Shown in pieces: positions 24,861-32,677 of a stretch of 41,649 nucleotides of DNA. A program made the position numbers and the translations under genes. This DNA is from Candidatus Hydrogenedentota bacterium (GTDB lineage: Bacteria; Hydrogenedentota; Hydrogenedentia; Hydrogenedentales; SLHB01). The stretch lies in the NCBI GenBank assembly GCA_016215105.1, contig JACRLJ010000076.1, forward strand, positions 1-41,649, written 5' to 3'. The notes under the pieces were generated by a model. That model saw only the letters and a program-made list of their open reading frames with translations. It did not search any database and was not told where the DNA came from. Positions within the stretch are counted from its first letter, which is position 1; each line of letters starts with the position of its first letter.

Positions 24861-26105
24861 CTAGCCCCCGCCAAACGCGGCTACCGAGCCATCATCGGCC
24901 CCGACGACCACGAGCGAGCCCGCCAGCGCGGGGGATGTGATTTCATCGCTGACCGCATACGACCACAGCTTTTCGCCGTCCAGCAGCTTCAGCATGTAAA
25001 GGGTTCCGCCAGCCGACACCAATACCTTATCACCGGCGATGACCGGCGAGGAAGGCGTGTCCCCAAGTTTCTGTCTCCATTTCAGGTCGCCAGTCTGGCG
25101 GTCTAGCGCATAGACAACTCCGTCGTTGGCCGTAAACACAACGCGATCGGGGCCAACGGCGGGGGTCGAGAACGCTTCGGCGTCGCAGTTAGCATTCACC
25201 CAGAGTGTAGTGCCCGTCTGTACATTGACGTGAACGAATTTCCCGCTACGGCTACTCGAGAAGGCGTGTTCGCCAAGCAGGACGGCGCCACCGGCCACCT
25301 GGGAGTCCTCGTCCAAGGGGATTTCGCGGAGCATGTTCCCAGTGACGGTCGAGAACACATGCAACGCGCCGGCGCAGCTTCCGTAGACTGCGAACGCGTC
25401 GCTAACAGCGGCGGACCCGTCGCAACGCGCTACGCCCTCACCCCTCCACACGCGCTTGCCGCTGGCAAAGTCCAAACATTGAAGCGCGCCCTCAGATTGG
25501 TCAATAACGAATAACCGCTTCTGTGTCTCGCCGTCTGTCCGCACCGTTGCGAAATTGGGAGTCCCAAGAATAGGGTAGTCGGTGTTACATTCCCAGCGCA
25601 GTTCACCGTCCGTTGCGTTGATCGCGTATATCACCCCGCTGGCAGCGCACGCGATCAGCGTGGATTCGAACAACGCCAAAGGGGCCTCAAATTCGACTGG
25701 AGTCTGCGGCTTTCCTTGCGCGGCGGGATAGCTGAACGGCTTGGACCATACCGCCTTTCCATTCAGATCTAGTCCGTGCAGGACACCTTTCTTATCGGCC
25801 AGGCAAACGCGGTCGTTTCCCACCACGGGAGTGTTGGACACCGGAGCGCCTGAGTCGTATCGCCAAATCCGCGTGAGCGTATTGGGAAGCGACACGCTCG
25901 ACGCGCCATCAAGCGACGGTGCGCCGTGATACGTCTCCCACGTGGGGGGCACGCGGGCTGCCTTTGCGAGCTCAGCCGCTGGTGCGGCTGTTGGCGCGGG
26001 GACCGAGTTTGCCGCAGGCGTTCCGGATTCCGGCGCCGGACGACCGCATGCGGCGAACAAAAGGATAACACCCATCGCCGCCACGATTGGCACGTTTTGT
26101 CTCAT
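24861..26105 (-). CDS. PQQ-like beta-propeller lipoprotein, YHG subtype
   Basis: This 414-residue lipoprotein has a signal ending in the lipobox LFAAC (Cys20), then a low-complexity Pro/Ala linker, then the propeller. It opens with WETYHGAPSLDG and carries the VYGSCAGALHVF segment, both shared with the membrane-anchored propeller at 15061-16338. The two can be aligned by eye over the full propeller. Blade ends include KAVWSKPFS, LRWECNTD, RVWRGEGV, LKWRQKLGD and KLWSYAVSD. The ATG shares its A with the TGA stop of the glycosyltransferase (TGATG), which fixes the start. Lipid anchoring and adjacency to a LolD/FtsX-type transporter make it a candidate accessory protein or cargo. Confidence 0.87.
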   Translation of the reverse strand: MRQNVPIVAAMGVILLFAACGRPAPESGTPAANSVPAPTAAPAAELAKAARVPPTWETYHGAPSLDGASSVSLPNTLTRIWRYDSGAPVSNTPVVGNDRVCLADKKGVLHGLDLNGKAVWSKPFSYPAAQGKPQTPVEFEAPLALFESTLIACAASGVIYAINATDGELRWECNTDYPILGTPNFATVRTDGETQKRLFVIDQSEGALQCLDFASGKRVWRGEGVARCDGSAAVSDAFAVYGSCAGALHVFSTVTGNMLREIPLDEDSQVAGGAVLLGEHAFSSSRSGKFVHVNVQTGTTLWVNANCDAEAFSTPAVGPDRVVFTANDGVVYALDRQTGDLKWRQKLGDTPSSPVIAGDKVLVSAGGTLYMLKLLDGEKLWSYAVSDEITSPALAGSLVVVGADDGSVAAFGGG

Positions 26106-27442
26106 CAAGTACCTTTCGAGGCCGCCGCCGATCTCACATTTCCGGCGCTCCGCCCCGCCACACACTCCTCAAAGACGACCGTCATATTTGCGGCCATGGC
26201 ACCGCTCGTGAATCGAGCGCCTATAGCTTCACGCGCTCGGGTTCCAAGGCTGCGGGCGAGATCGGGGTTTAGAAGTACCTGCTTGAGCGTCTCCGCTAGT
26301 GCGGCGCCATCAGAAGGATCATACACCAGCCCGCCGCCGGTCATCTCAATCACCTCGCGGAACGCGCCAACGTCCGGCTGCACAACGGGCACACCGCAGG
26401 CCCCAGCTTCGAGAATGAATAACCCAAAGGCCTCTCCCATTGGCGCGGGCGACGACAGCACCGTGAGGGAGCGAACGAATTCCAGGCGTGCAGCCTTATT
26501 GAACTGTTCGATGATTTCCACATCAGCCGCCACGCCCGCGTCCGAGAGTCTCGCCATCATGTCCCTGACGTAATCCCGATCACCGCTTGTTACTCCTCCG
26601 GTAGCGCGCAACCGCAAATTCTTCAACCGCGGTTCCTTCTTCAATTGGATGAACGCATCGACCAATGCGCTGAAGCCTTGGGTCGAATGTATTCGCGAGA
26701 GGTACCCCAGAACCGGCGGGTCGACGCTTAGCGGGGCAGGCTGGATCTCATTCCAGTCAATCCCTAACGGAACGACGCGAATGCGCTCGAGGGACATTTG
26801 TGTCCGCGCCGCTATTCGCTCGGCGTACCACCGGCTCACGGACACAAAGGCGTCGACGTCGCGGCCCTTTTCCGCGATGATTCTCCAGCAACGTTCGCGC
26901 CACGCAGGCGCCATGGCGTCTACCCAGGTGTCCTCGTCCTGCAAGCTGCATACGACGGGAACGTTCAACGTCTTTCGAATTTCCGACGCTACGCCCAACA
27001 GCAAAGCATTCGATATGTGCGCCACGTCAGGCTTGGGCTGATCGCTCAACCACGCGAGCAGGCGATCCAATTCCTTGCGTTGCCGGCCACGCCGTCCCTG
27101 CAACATCGAAAAGGTCATTGGCCCCAAGTCTGCCGCCCGGGTCGAACCTTCTTGCGCCGCGGCGCGCCGCAACATCCACGCGGAGTCAAATAGCCGGTCA
27201 AACCAGCGGGGAGTATTCCGGAAAAGACCCAATTGCTGCTGAAGGAAGACGTTTACTCCCCCAAAGAAGACACCTGCCTCAGCGTCCATACCTTCCGAAT
27301 CCAAGAGGATCGGGAGATAAAGTGGGACCACGGTAACATCGTGACCTTGCCGGCGCAGTGCGCGCACCATCTGCCCGTCGCGAAGGCAGTTCTCGCAGTA
27401 AAACGTCCCGCCCGTGCCGGGCGTAAGTGATAGAATCCTCAT
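26105..27442 (-). CDS. GT4-family glycosyltransferase with N-terminal CxxC
   Basis: This 445-residue GT-B fold enzyme should transfer a sugar from a nucleotide donor at the cytoplasmic face. The donor-binding EX7E motif is visible as EAFGLFILE within PMGEAFGLFILEAGACGVPVV (split here: the Glu pair spans GEAFGLFILEAG), and IRVVPLGIDWNEI marks the start of the C-terminal domain. The N-terminus has GGTFYCENCLRDG, a CxxC in the acceptor-side loop; I recall this form from a subgroup of GT4 enzymes. The acceptor is not predictable. It is the first gene of a five-gene minus-strand unit with a propeller lipoprotein, an ABC ATPase, a permease and an exported propeller. It joins the lipoprotein gene by a TGATG overlap. 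Confidence 0.87.
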   Translation of the reverse strand: MRILSLTPGTGGTFYCENCLRDGQMVRALRRQGHDVTVVPLYLPILLDSEGMDAEAGVFFGGVNVFLQQQLGLFRNTPRWFDRLFDSAWMLRRAAAQEGSTRAADLGPMTFSMLQGRRGRQRKELDRLLAWLSDQPKPDVAHISNALLLGVASEIRKTLNVPVVCSLQDEDTWVDAMAPAWRERCWRIIAEKGRDVDAFVSVSRWYAERIAARTQMSLERIRVVPLGIDWNEIQPAPLSVDPPVLGYLSRIHSTQGFSALVDAFIQLKKEPRLKNLRLRATGGVTSGDRDYVRDMMARLSDAGVAADVEIIEQFNKAARLEFVRSLTVLSSPAPMGEAFGLFILEAGACGVPVVQPDVGAFREVIEMTGGGLVYDPSDGAALAETLKQVLLNPDLARSLGTRAREAIGARFTSGAMAANMTVVFEECVAGRSAGNVRSAAASKGT

Positions 27443-27566
27443 CTAATCCAGTCTGAGTAGCCGGTGATCGTTCCCTTACATTTCGAAACCGGCTCCAAGC
27501 GTCAGATAATTCCGTTTTCGGCCCTGACGGGACCGTACTATACCAGCCCAGCGCAACGCCGTCTCC

Positions 27567-28925
27567 CTATGGGCGCTTCAGATCGAGGCACTTCAGGGTA
27601 TCTTGATTCCGGACGAGCAATTTGCCATCCGTCAACGCCATCGGCGCCCACATTTCCCGTCCATCAAACACCTTGGCTCGAGCAAGTTCCTTGTACTTTT
27701 CCGGGGAAGGGTCAACCAGATGAAGCATGCCCGTCTTGCCATCAAACGCGATGATCATATCATCCGCCAGAATGAAGTCGCCGCGCTCAAACAGGGGAAG
27801 CGCTTCGGCGCCGGGGGAATCCGATTTGGCGTCCGGCGTCGCTCCCGGCGCGGCAGGTTTGACCTCGCTTTCAGGAACGGGTTTAGTGCGCCACTTGACG
27901 GTCCCGTCCAGCGCGAGACAAGTCATGCCATCCTCCCTCTCATTCGAATTGCTATTCACGTAGAGATGATCTTTGTATAGGATGGGCTGATGAATCTGGC
28001 TGCCGCATGTTTTCGGGTCCAGTTTGAGCACTTCAGCGGCTTCGAGACCGGTAGCGCCCTTCCTGACTTGGAGAATCGCGGATCCCGCGTTATAGCCGCC
28101 GGTGACGAACAACTTGTCTCCGGGCAGGCTGGTGGGATAAGGGATTGGAATCCAGCACTGCCATCCTTCGTATTTCCACAGAATAGATCCATCCGTGAGC
28201 GAGATTCCCGCGGTTGAACCCTTTTGTGTGGCGTCCTTGTTGGACGCGCCGATCGCGACGACCTGCTCTAATCCGGCGAGCGTCACGACAGTGGGGGACA
28301 CATAACCAACTAGTCCCAATCCAGGGCTCTTCCACTTGAGGTCACCGGTGACGCGATTGTACGCGACTACGAACGCGTCGGGGGCCTGAGCCGCAACAAT
28401 AACCAGATCGCCATGTAGGACGGGCGCCTGCGAGACGCCCCACCGGGGCAATTCCGATTTGAAATCATTGAGAAGATTCTTCCGCCAAACGGGTTTGTGG
28501 GTCTTGCGATCCGTGCATAGGAATTCGCCTGTCAACCCTACCGAATAGACGTACTTGTCGTCTACGGTTGGAGGGGTCCGCGAACCGTTGTGGCTGACCT
28601 TCCCCAGCGCCTCGTACGAGTAGTTCCAGAGTTCAGTCCCTTTATCGAGCGATAGGCAGCGCAGAATGTCAGTCTTATCCTCAGTCCGATCCAATAGGTA
28701 GACTTCCCCGTTACGGATTGCCGGACCCGCGAATCCCATTCCGAGCGGGATACTCCACAAAACGCGCGGCCCGGTCTCCGGCCAGGAGCGAAGTAATCCC
28801 TTCTCTGGAGATACGCCGTCCCGGCTCGGACCTTCAAACTGGGGCCAGTCACCATACGATGCCCAGCAGCATGTGACGGCGCAGACTGCGAAACAACAAG
28901 TAACTCCGGTGCGGTTGAGAATCAT
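27567..28925 (-). CDS. Exported PQQ-like beta-propeller protein with Cys-rich signal region
   Basis: This 452-residue protein has an N-terminal hydrophobic signal containing five Cys (from VTCCFAVCAVTCC), then a propeller opening with GDWPQFEGPSRDGVSPEKG. Blade ends include ELWNYSYEA, PVWRKNLLN, LKWKSPGLG and ILWKYEGW. A Pro/Ala/Ser-rich insert (PAAPGATPDAKSD) interrupts the later blades. The C-terminal MWAPMALTDGKLLVRNQD matches the family closing segment. An AAAGGA element precedes the ATG by about 9 nt. It is divergent from the related propeller gene at 29170, with 244 nt between starts. Its relation to the export operon 124 nt downstream is unclear. Confidence 0.85.
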   Translation of the reverse strand: MILNRTGVTCCFAVCAVTCCWASYGDWPQFEGPSRDGVSPEKGLLRSWPETGPRVLWSIPLGMGFAGPAIRNGEVYLLDRTEDKTDILRCLSLDKGTELWNYSYEALGKVSHNGSRTPPTVDDKYVYSVGLTGEFLCTDRKTHKPVWRKNLLNDFKSELPRWGVSQAPVLHGDLVIVAAQAPDAFVVAYNRVTGDLKWKSPGLGLVGYVSPTVVTLAGLEQVVAIGASNKDATQKGSTAGISLTDGSILWKYEGWQCWIPIPYPTSLPGDKLFVTGGYNAGSAILQVRKGATGLEAAEVLKLDPKTCGSQIHQPILYKDHLYVNSNSNEREDGMTCLALDGTVKWRTKPVPESEVKPAAPGATPDAKSDSPGAEALPLFERGDFILADDMIIAFDGKTGMLHLVDPSPEKYKELARAKVFDGREMWAPMALTDGKLLVRNQDTLKCLDLKRP

Positions 28926-29169
28926 ATGCCCATATCCTTTGAAGTTAGTCCGGTTTTCCTACTTTGACTCGGATTCCGCGCGGCTGGCTTCACAATAGTA
29001 CCATGTGCCCCGTTCGCAGTCGAACCGTCCGTGCGCCCTGTCACAACTTTCGGACGGCGTATGCCCCGAGTTGCGCGGAGCATCACCTTTGCCGTAACTT
29101 AGACACCAGTTCGATGGGTGAAACTGCGGCCAACAATGCACTGCATTTCCTCAATGATTGGAGAACGCG

Positions 29170-30408
29170 ATGAACAGAATTCCCTATCTCGGAGTAATGG
29201 CGCTCGTGGCGCTGGTGATGTCGTCAGCGGTTTGGGGAGCGGACTCCCCCCAGTTTCGAGGTCCGAATCGAGACGGCATTTTCAAGGACACCGGGCTACT
29301 GAAAACGTGGCCTGCGGAGGGTCCGGCGCTCGAATGGAAAGTTGACGGAGTGGGGCAGGGCTATGCCTCGGTTGCGGTGGCCGACGGTACGATCTACGTC
29401 ACCGGCATGCAAGAGGACAAACAAGGCTACCTGTTCGCCTACGACTTGACCGGCAAGCAGAAGTGGAAAGTAGTTTACGGTCCCGAGACACTGGACGCGC
29501 AGGCTCCAGGCTCGCGCGCAACGCCTACCGTGGACGGTGACCGTGTGTACATCATGTCAGGGGTGGGTGTGCTCACGTGCTTCGCCATTGCCGACCAGAA
29601 GCAAGTATGGCAGGTGGACGTGTTCAAGCAGTTCAACGGCCAAGCTGTCGATTGGGCCGTATCGGAGTCTCCGCTGGTCGATGGCGATCTAATCTTCGCG
29701 ACTCCCGGCGGGGCTGAGGCGTCCGTCGTGGCACTTAACAAGATGACCGGCAAGACTGTGTGGACTTCGAAAGGACTCGGGGAGCGCAGTGCGTACTGCT
29801 CTCCCGTTGTCTTCTCCTTTGGAGGGCGGCGGGTCCTCGTGACCATGACCGCGAAATCGGTCGTCGGCATCGACATAAAGACCGGTCAAGTGCTGTGGAC
29901 GCACAAGCACGAAACGGAGTACGACATCCACGCCGTATCGCCGGTGTGCAAGGACAATGTGATCTACTACACGGGTGGATATGGTTCTGGCGGCGGCGCG
30001 TTAGAAGTAAGCCCGGACGGTTCCAGCGTCACGCCGAAATGGTCGGACAAGAATCTCGACTGCCAACATCACGGAGTGGTGCTTGTTGACGGATATATCT
30101 ACGGCACAGGTCATAAGAACAGCAAGTTGATGTGTCTCGAACTCGCCTCCGGCAAACTCATGTGGACTTCGGACGAGGTGACTCAAGGGGACGTGGTCTA
30201 CGGGGACGGCATGCTATACGTGTACGAGGGGCCCAAGAAGGGAATTATGAGCCTGGTCAAAGCGGCTAACGCCAAGTTCGAACGAGCCGGTTCGTTCCAG
30301 GTTTCGCAGGCCAAGGACAAACACTGGGCGCACCCCGTCATCGCGAACGGACGCCTCTACGTTCGTCATGCGGGCACACTCTATGCCTACAAGGTCGCCG
30401 CAAAGTAG
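29170..30408 (+). CDS. Exported PQQ-like beta-propeller protein, FRG subtype
   Basis: This 412-residue protein has a clean signal peptide (YLGVMALVALVMSSAVWGA) and a propeller opening with SPQFRGPNRDGIFKDTG. Blade ends read ALEWKVDGV, KQKWKVVYG, QVWQVDVFK, TVWTSKGLG and VLWTHKHET. It closes with HWAHPVIANGRLYVRHAG. Over its length it resembles the last gene of the export operon (19605-20855), including the GERSAYCSPVV and GDMPAYCSPIL segments. GGAG lies 6 nt before the ATG at 29170, preferred over an in-frame TTG at 29158. No enzyme motif is visible. It stands alone on its strand. Confidence 0.87.
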   Translation: MNRIPYLGVMALVALVMSSAVWGADSPQFRGPNRDGIFKDTGLLKTWPAEGPALEWKVDGVGQGYASVAVADGTIYVTGMQEDKQGYLFAYDLTGKQKWKVVYGPETLDAQAPGSRATPTVDGDRVYIMSGVGVLTCFAIADQKQVWQVDVFKQFNGQAVDWAVSESPLVDGDLIFATPGGAEASVVALNKMTGKTVWTSKGLGERSAYCSPVVFSFGGRRVLVTMTAKSVVGIDIKTGQVLWTHKHETEYDIHAVSPVCKDNVIYYTGGYGSGGGALEVSPDGSSVTPKWSDKNLDCQHHGVVLVDGYIYGTGHKNSKLMCLELASGKLMWTSDEVTQGDVVYGDGMLYVYEGPKKGIMSLVKAANAKFERAGSFQVSQAKDKHWAHPVIANGRLYVRHAGTLYAYKVAAK

Positions 30409-30497
30409 TCTCTGTCGCCAGAGCAGGCGATACCATGGGATTGCTGCGTCTCGCGGCGGAGCGGTATACCATCATCGCCTGGCGGCGGCCAATGGGC

Positions 30498-30917
30498 TCA
30501 TACTATCGACAGTACGACGGAGGCGAGACAATCAACACAACGAATCATCTCGCCGCGAACGTACCACGGCGCATCAATGAGCGGCGCGACATCTTGCGCC
30601 GTGCTGGATTCGCGTTTCAGGCTCTCGTCCAACTCGTCGGAACGAAACCGGTAACAGATTCGCCACGCGTCATTTAGTTTGACGTATCCCAACTCATAGT
30701 AGTAGCGTGAGATTCTGCCTGTCGCGGAAGTAAAGTAGTCAGTTCCGAATTTGCCGTACCAAACAGTCTTGTGGATGCCGATTTCGTTCAGCCGCTCTTC
30801 AAATGAATCAATATACGCCCGTGCGTCTTGATCATCGATCTCCGTGTCGCCCGTTTCCGCCTGTGTAGAGCGAACTCCTGGCGATTCACAGACACGCTCC
30901 TCCGAACTTGGCGCCAT
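30498..30917 (-). CDS. Small soluble protein, function unknown
   Basis: This 139-residue protein has no signal peptide or membrane segment. The central part, YIDSFEERLNEIGIHK then ISRYYYELGYVKLNDAW, looks like a compact alpha/beta domain. I do not recognise the family. The open frame extends further upstream, but the ATG at 30917 has GGGGAGAA about 7 nt before it, and the upstream part is low-quality, Arg-rich sequence, so I chose the shorter form. It is divergent from the sulfatase gene. Confidence 0.55.
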   Translation of the reverse strand: MAPSSEERVCESPGVRSTQAETGDTEIDDQDARAYIDSFEERLNEIGIHKTVWYGKFGTDYFTSATGRISRYYYELGYVKLNDAWRICYRFRSDELDESLKRESSTAQDVAPLIDAPWYVRGEMIRCVDCLASVVLSIV

Positions 30918-31183
30918 TCGAATCTTCTCCCCGCGAGACCAACGCCCGCATTCCCCGTCGCCACCCCATTGAAATCTACGCTGCACTATACATACAAACA
31001 GCACTATTTTCAAAACGGACTCGGGCGATGGAGTCCGGCAATTGGGCCGAAGACCGTCGGCGTGCTGGAATGCGCGGGCCCCGGCGCGATAGAGTGATAG
31101 CGCCTTTCCTTTCGTATCGAGGCGTTGTCGCGGAAGGGAAGTTCTTTGCGCGTGGCGCTCGCTGGCGGGAAGGAGAAAACAAC

Positions 31184-32635
31184 ATGACGCACCAATACAC
31201 ACGAAGACAAGCGTTGGCGATGGGGACCGCGTTCGCGGCGTCCGCGTTGGGGTACGCCGGGTGTGCGACGCCAAGAGGCGCGTCATCGCGGCCACCCAAC
31301 ATTGTCTACATTATGTCCGACGACCACGCTGCGCACGCGATTAGCTGTTACGGGAGTGTCATCAACAAGACGCCCAACATCGATCGGGTGGCGGCGGGCG
31401 GGATGCGATTGGACAACTGTTTCTGCACCAACTCGCTCTGCGCTCCAAGCCGGGCCGCAATTCTCACCGGAAAATACAGCCACATCAATGGACTCCGCAC
31501 CAATGCAGACACATTTGATGGCTCCCAGCAGACTTACCCCAAGCTGCTGCAGCGAAACGGTTATCAAACGGCGATGATCGGCAAATGGCATCTAGTCAGC
31601 GATCCCACCGGGTTTGACTACTGGAATATTCTGCCGGGTCAAGGCGCCTACTACGACCCCATGCTCATCGAAATGGGGCAGAAGACAAAACACCAGGGAT
31701 ACGTGACGGATATCATCACGCGATCATCCATCGAGTTGCTCGAAAAGAGGGACAAGTCGCGCCCGTTCTGCCTCATCAGCCAACACAAGGCGCCGCATCG
31801 GCCGTGGAGTCCGGACGCGGCGCACGCAAACCTCTACGAGGGCGTGGACATCCCGGAACCCGCGACGTTCAAGGATGATTATTCGAATCGAGGCCACGCG
31901 GCGCACGAAGCCGACATGCGCGTGGCCAGCAAGCTTGACCATACCGATCTGAAGGTGGAGCCGCCTGCGGGCCTGGCCGGTGACGCGCTAGCGCATTGGA
32001 AGTATGAACGCTATATCAAGGACTATCTCCGCGTTATCGCGTCTCTGGACGACAACATTGGCCGGCTGTTGGACTATCTCGATAAGGAAGGGCTGACCGA
32101 AGATACCATTGTCGTGTACACGGCCGACAACGGCTTCTTCCTCGGAGACCATGGATGGTTTGACAAGCGTTTTATGTACGAAGAATCGCTGCGAATGCCC
32201 TTCCTGATGCGGTATCCCCGCGAGATTGCCGCAGGGTCTACGGATTCGCATATGGCGCTCAATATCGATTTCGCGCCCACCATGCTCGATTTTGCCGGCT
32301 TGCCCGTACCTTCGGACATGCAAGGCCGGTCGCTACGGCCCGTCGTGTGCGGCAAGGCGCCCGCGAATTGGCGGAAATCAATGTACTATCAGTATTACGA
32401 ATACCCCATTGCGCACGCGGTACGTCCGCACTATGGAGTGCGCTCCATGGACTTCAAACTGATTCATTACCTGGGCGGAACACCGAACCCGATCGACGAA
32501 TGGGAAATGTTCGATCTGCGCAAAGACCCCCAGGAAATGCGGTCCGTCTACGCCGATCCCGCGTACGCTATCGAGCGCGCCAAGCTAACCGCGGAACTGG
32601 AGCGACTCCGCAAAGACGTACGCGCCGTCGATTAA
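31184..32635 (+). CDS. Sulfatase, Cys-type formylglycine enzyme, Tat/lipoprotein signal
   Basis: This 483-residue arylsulfatase-family hydrolase cleaves sulfate esters, probably on polysaccharides. The maturation motif is CAPSR (Cys86), to be converted to formylglycine, followed by AAILTGKYSH. Metal-binding Asp residues are in IVYIMSDDH (near 40-48), and GKWHL and TADNGFFLGDHG are further active-site segments. The N-terminus has a twin arginine (TRRQALAMG) and then a lipobox-like GYAGC (Cys27), suggesting Tat export and lipid anchoring. AAGGAG 8 nt before the ATG at 31184 fixes the start. The anaerobic or aerobic maturase is not in the window. It ends 42 nt from the converging glycoside-hydrolase-like gene. 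Confidence 0.93.
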   Translation: MTHQYTRRQALAMGTAFAASALGYAGCATPRGASSRPPNIVYIMSDDHAAHAISCYGSVINKTPNIDRVAAGGMRLDNCFCTNSLCAPSRAAILTGKYSHINGLRTNADTFDGSQQTYPKLLQRNGYQTAMIGKWHLVSDPTGFDYWNILPGQGAYYDPMLIEMGQKTKHQGYVTDIITRSSIELLEKRDKSRPFCLISQHKAPHRPWSPDAAHANLYEGVDIPEPATFKDDYSNRGHAAHEADMRVASKLDHTDLKVEPPAGLAGDALAHWKYERYIKDYLRVIASLDDNIGRLLDYLDKEGLTEDTIVVYTADNGFFLGDHGWFDKRFMYEESLRMPFLMRYPREIAAGSTDSHMALNIDFAPTMLDFAGLPVPSDMQGRSLRPVVCGKAPANWRKSMYYQYYEYPIAHAVRPHYGVRSMDFKLIHYLGGTPNPIDEWEMFDLRKDPQEMRSVYADPAYAIERAKLTAELERLRKDVRAVD

Positions 32636-32677
32636 TCGCTTCTTTGTACCGGTGACGGCGTGGCTCAGCGCACGATT

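Noticed and set aside
30918-31295. N-terminal extension of the hypothetical protein ending at 30498
   Set aside because: The extension is Arg/Ser-rich with no structure, overlaps the sulfatase signal region antisense, and a good ribosome site supports the start at 30917.
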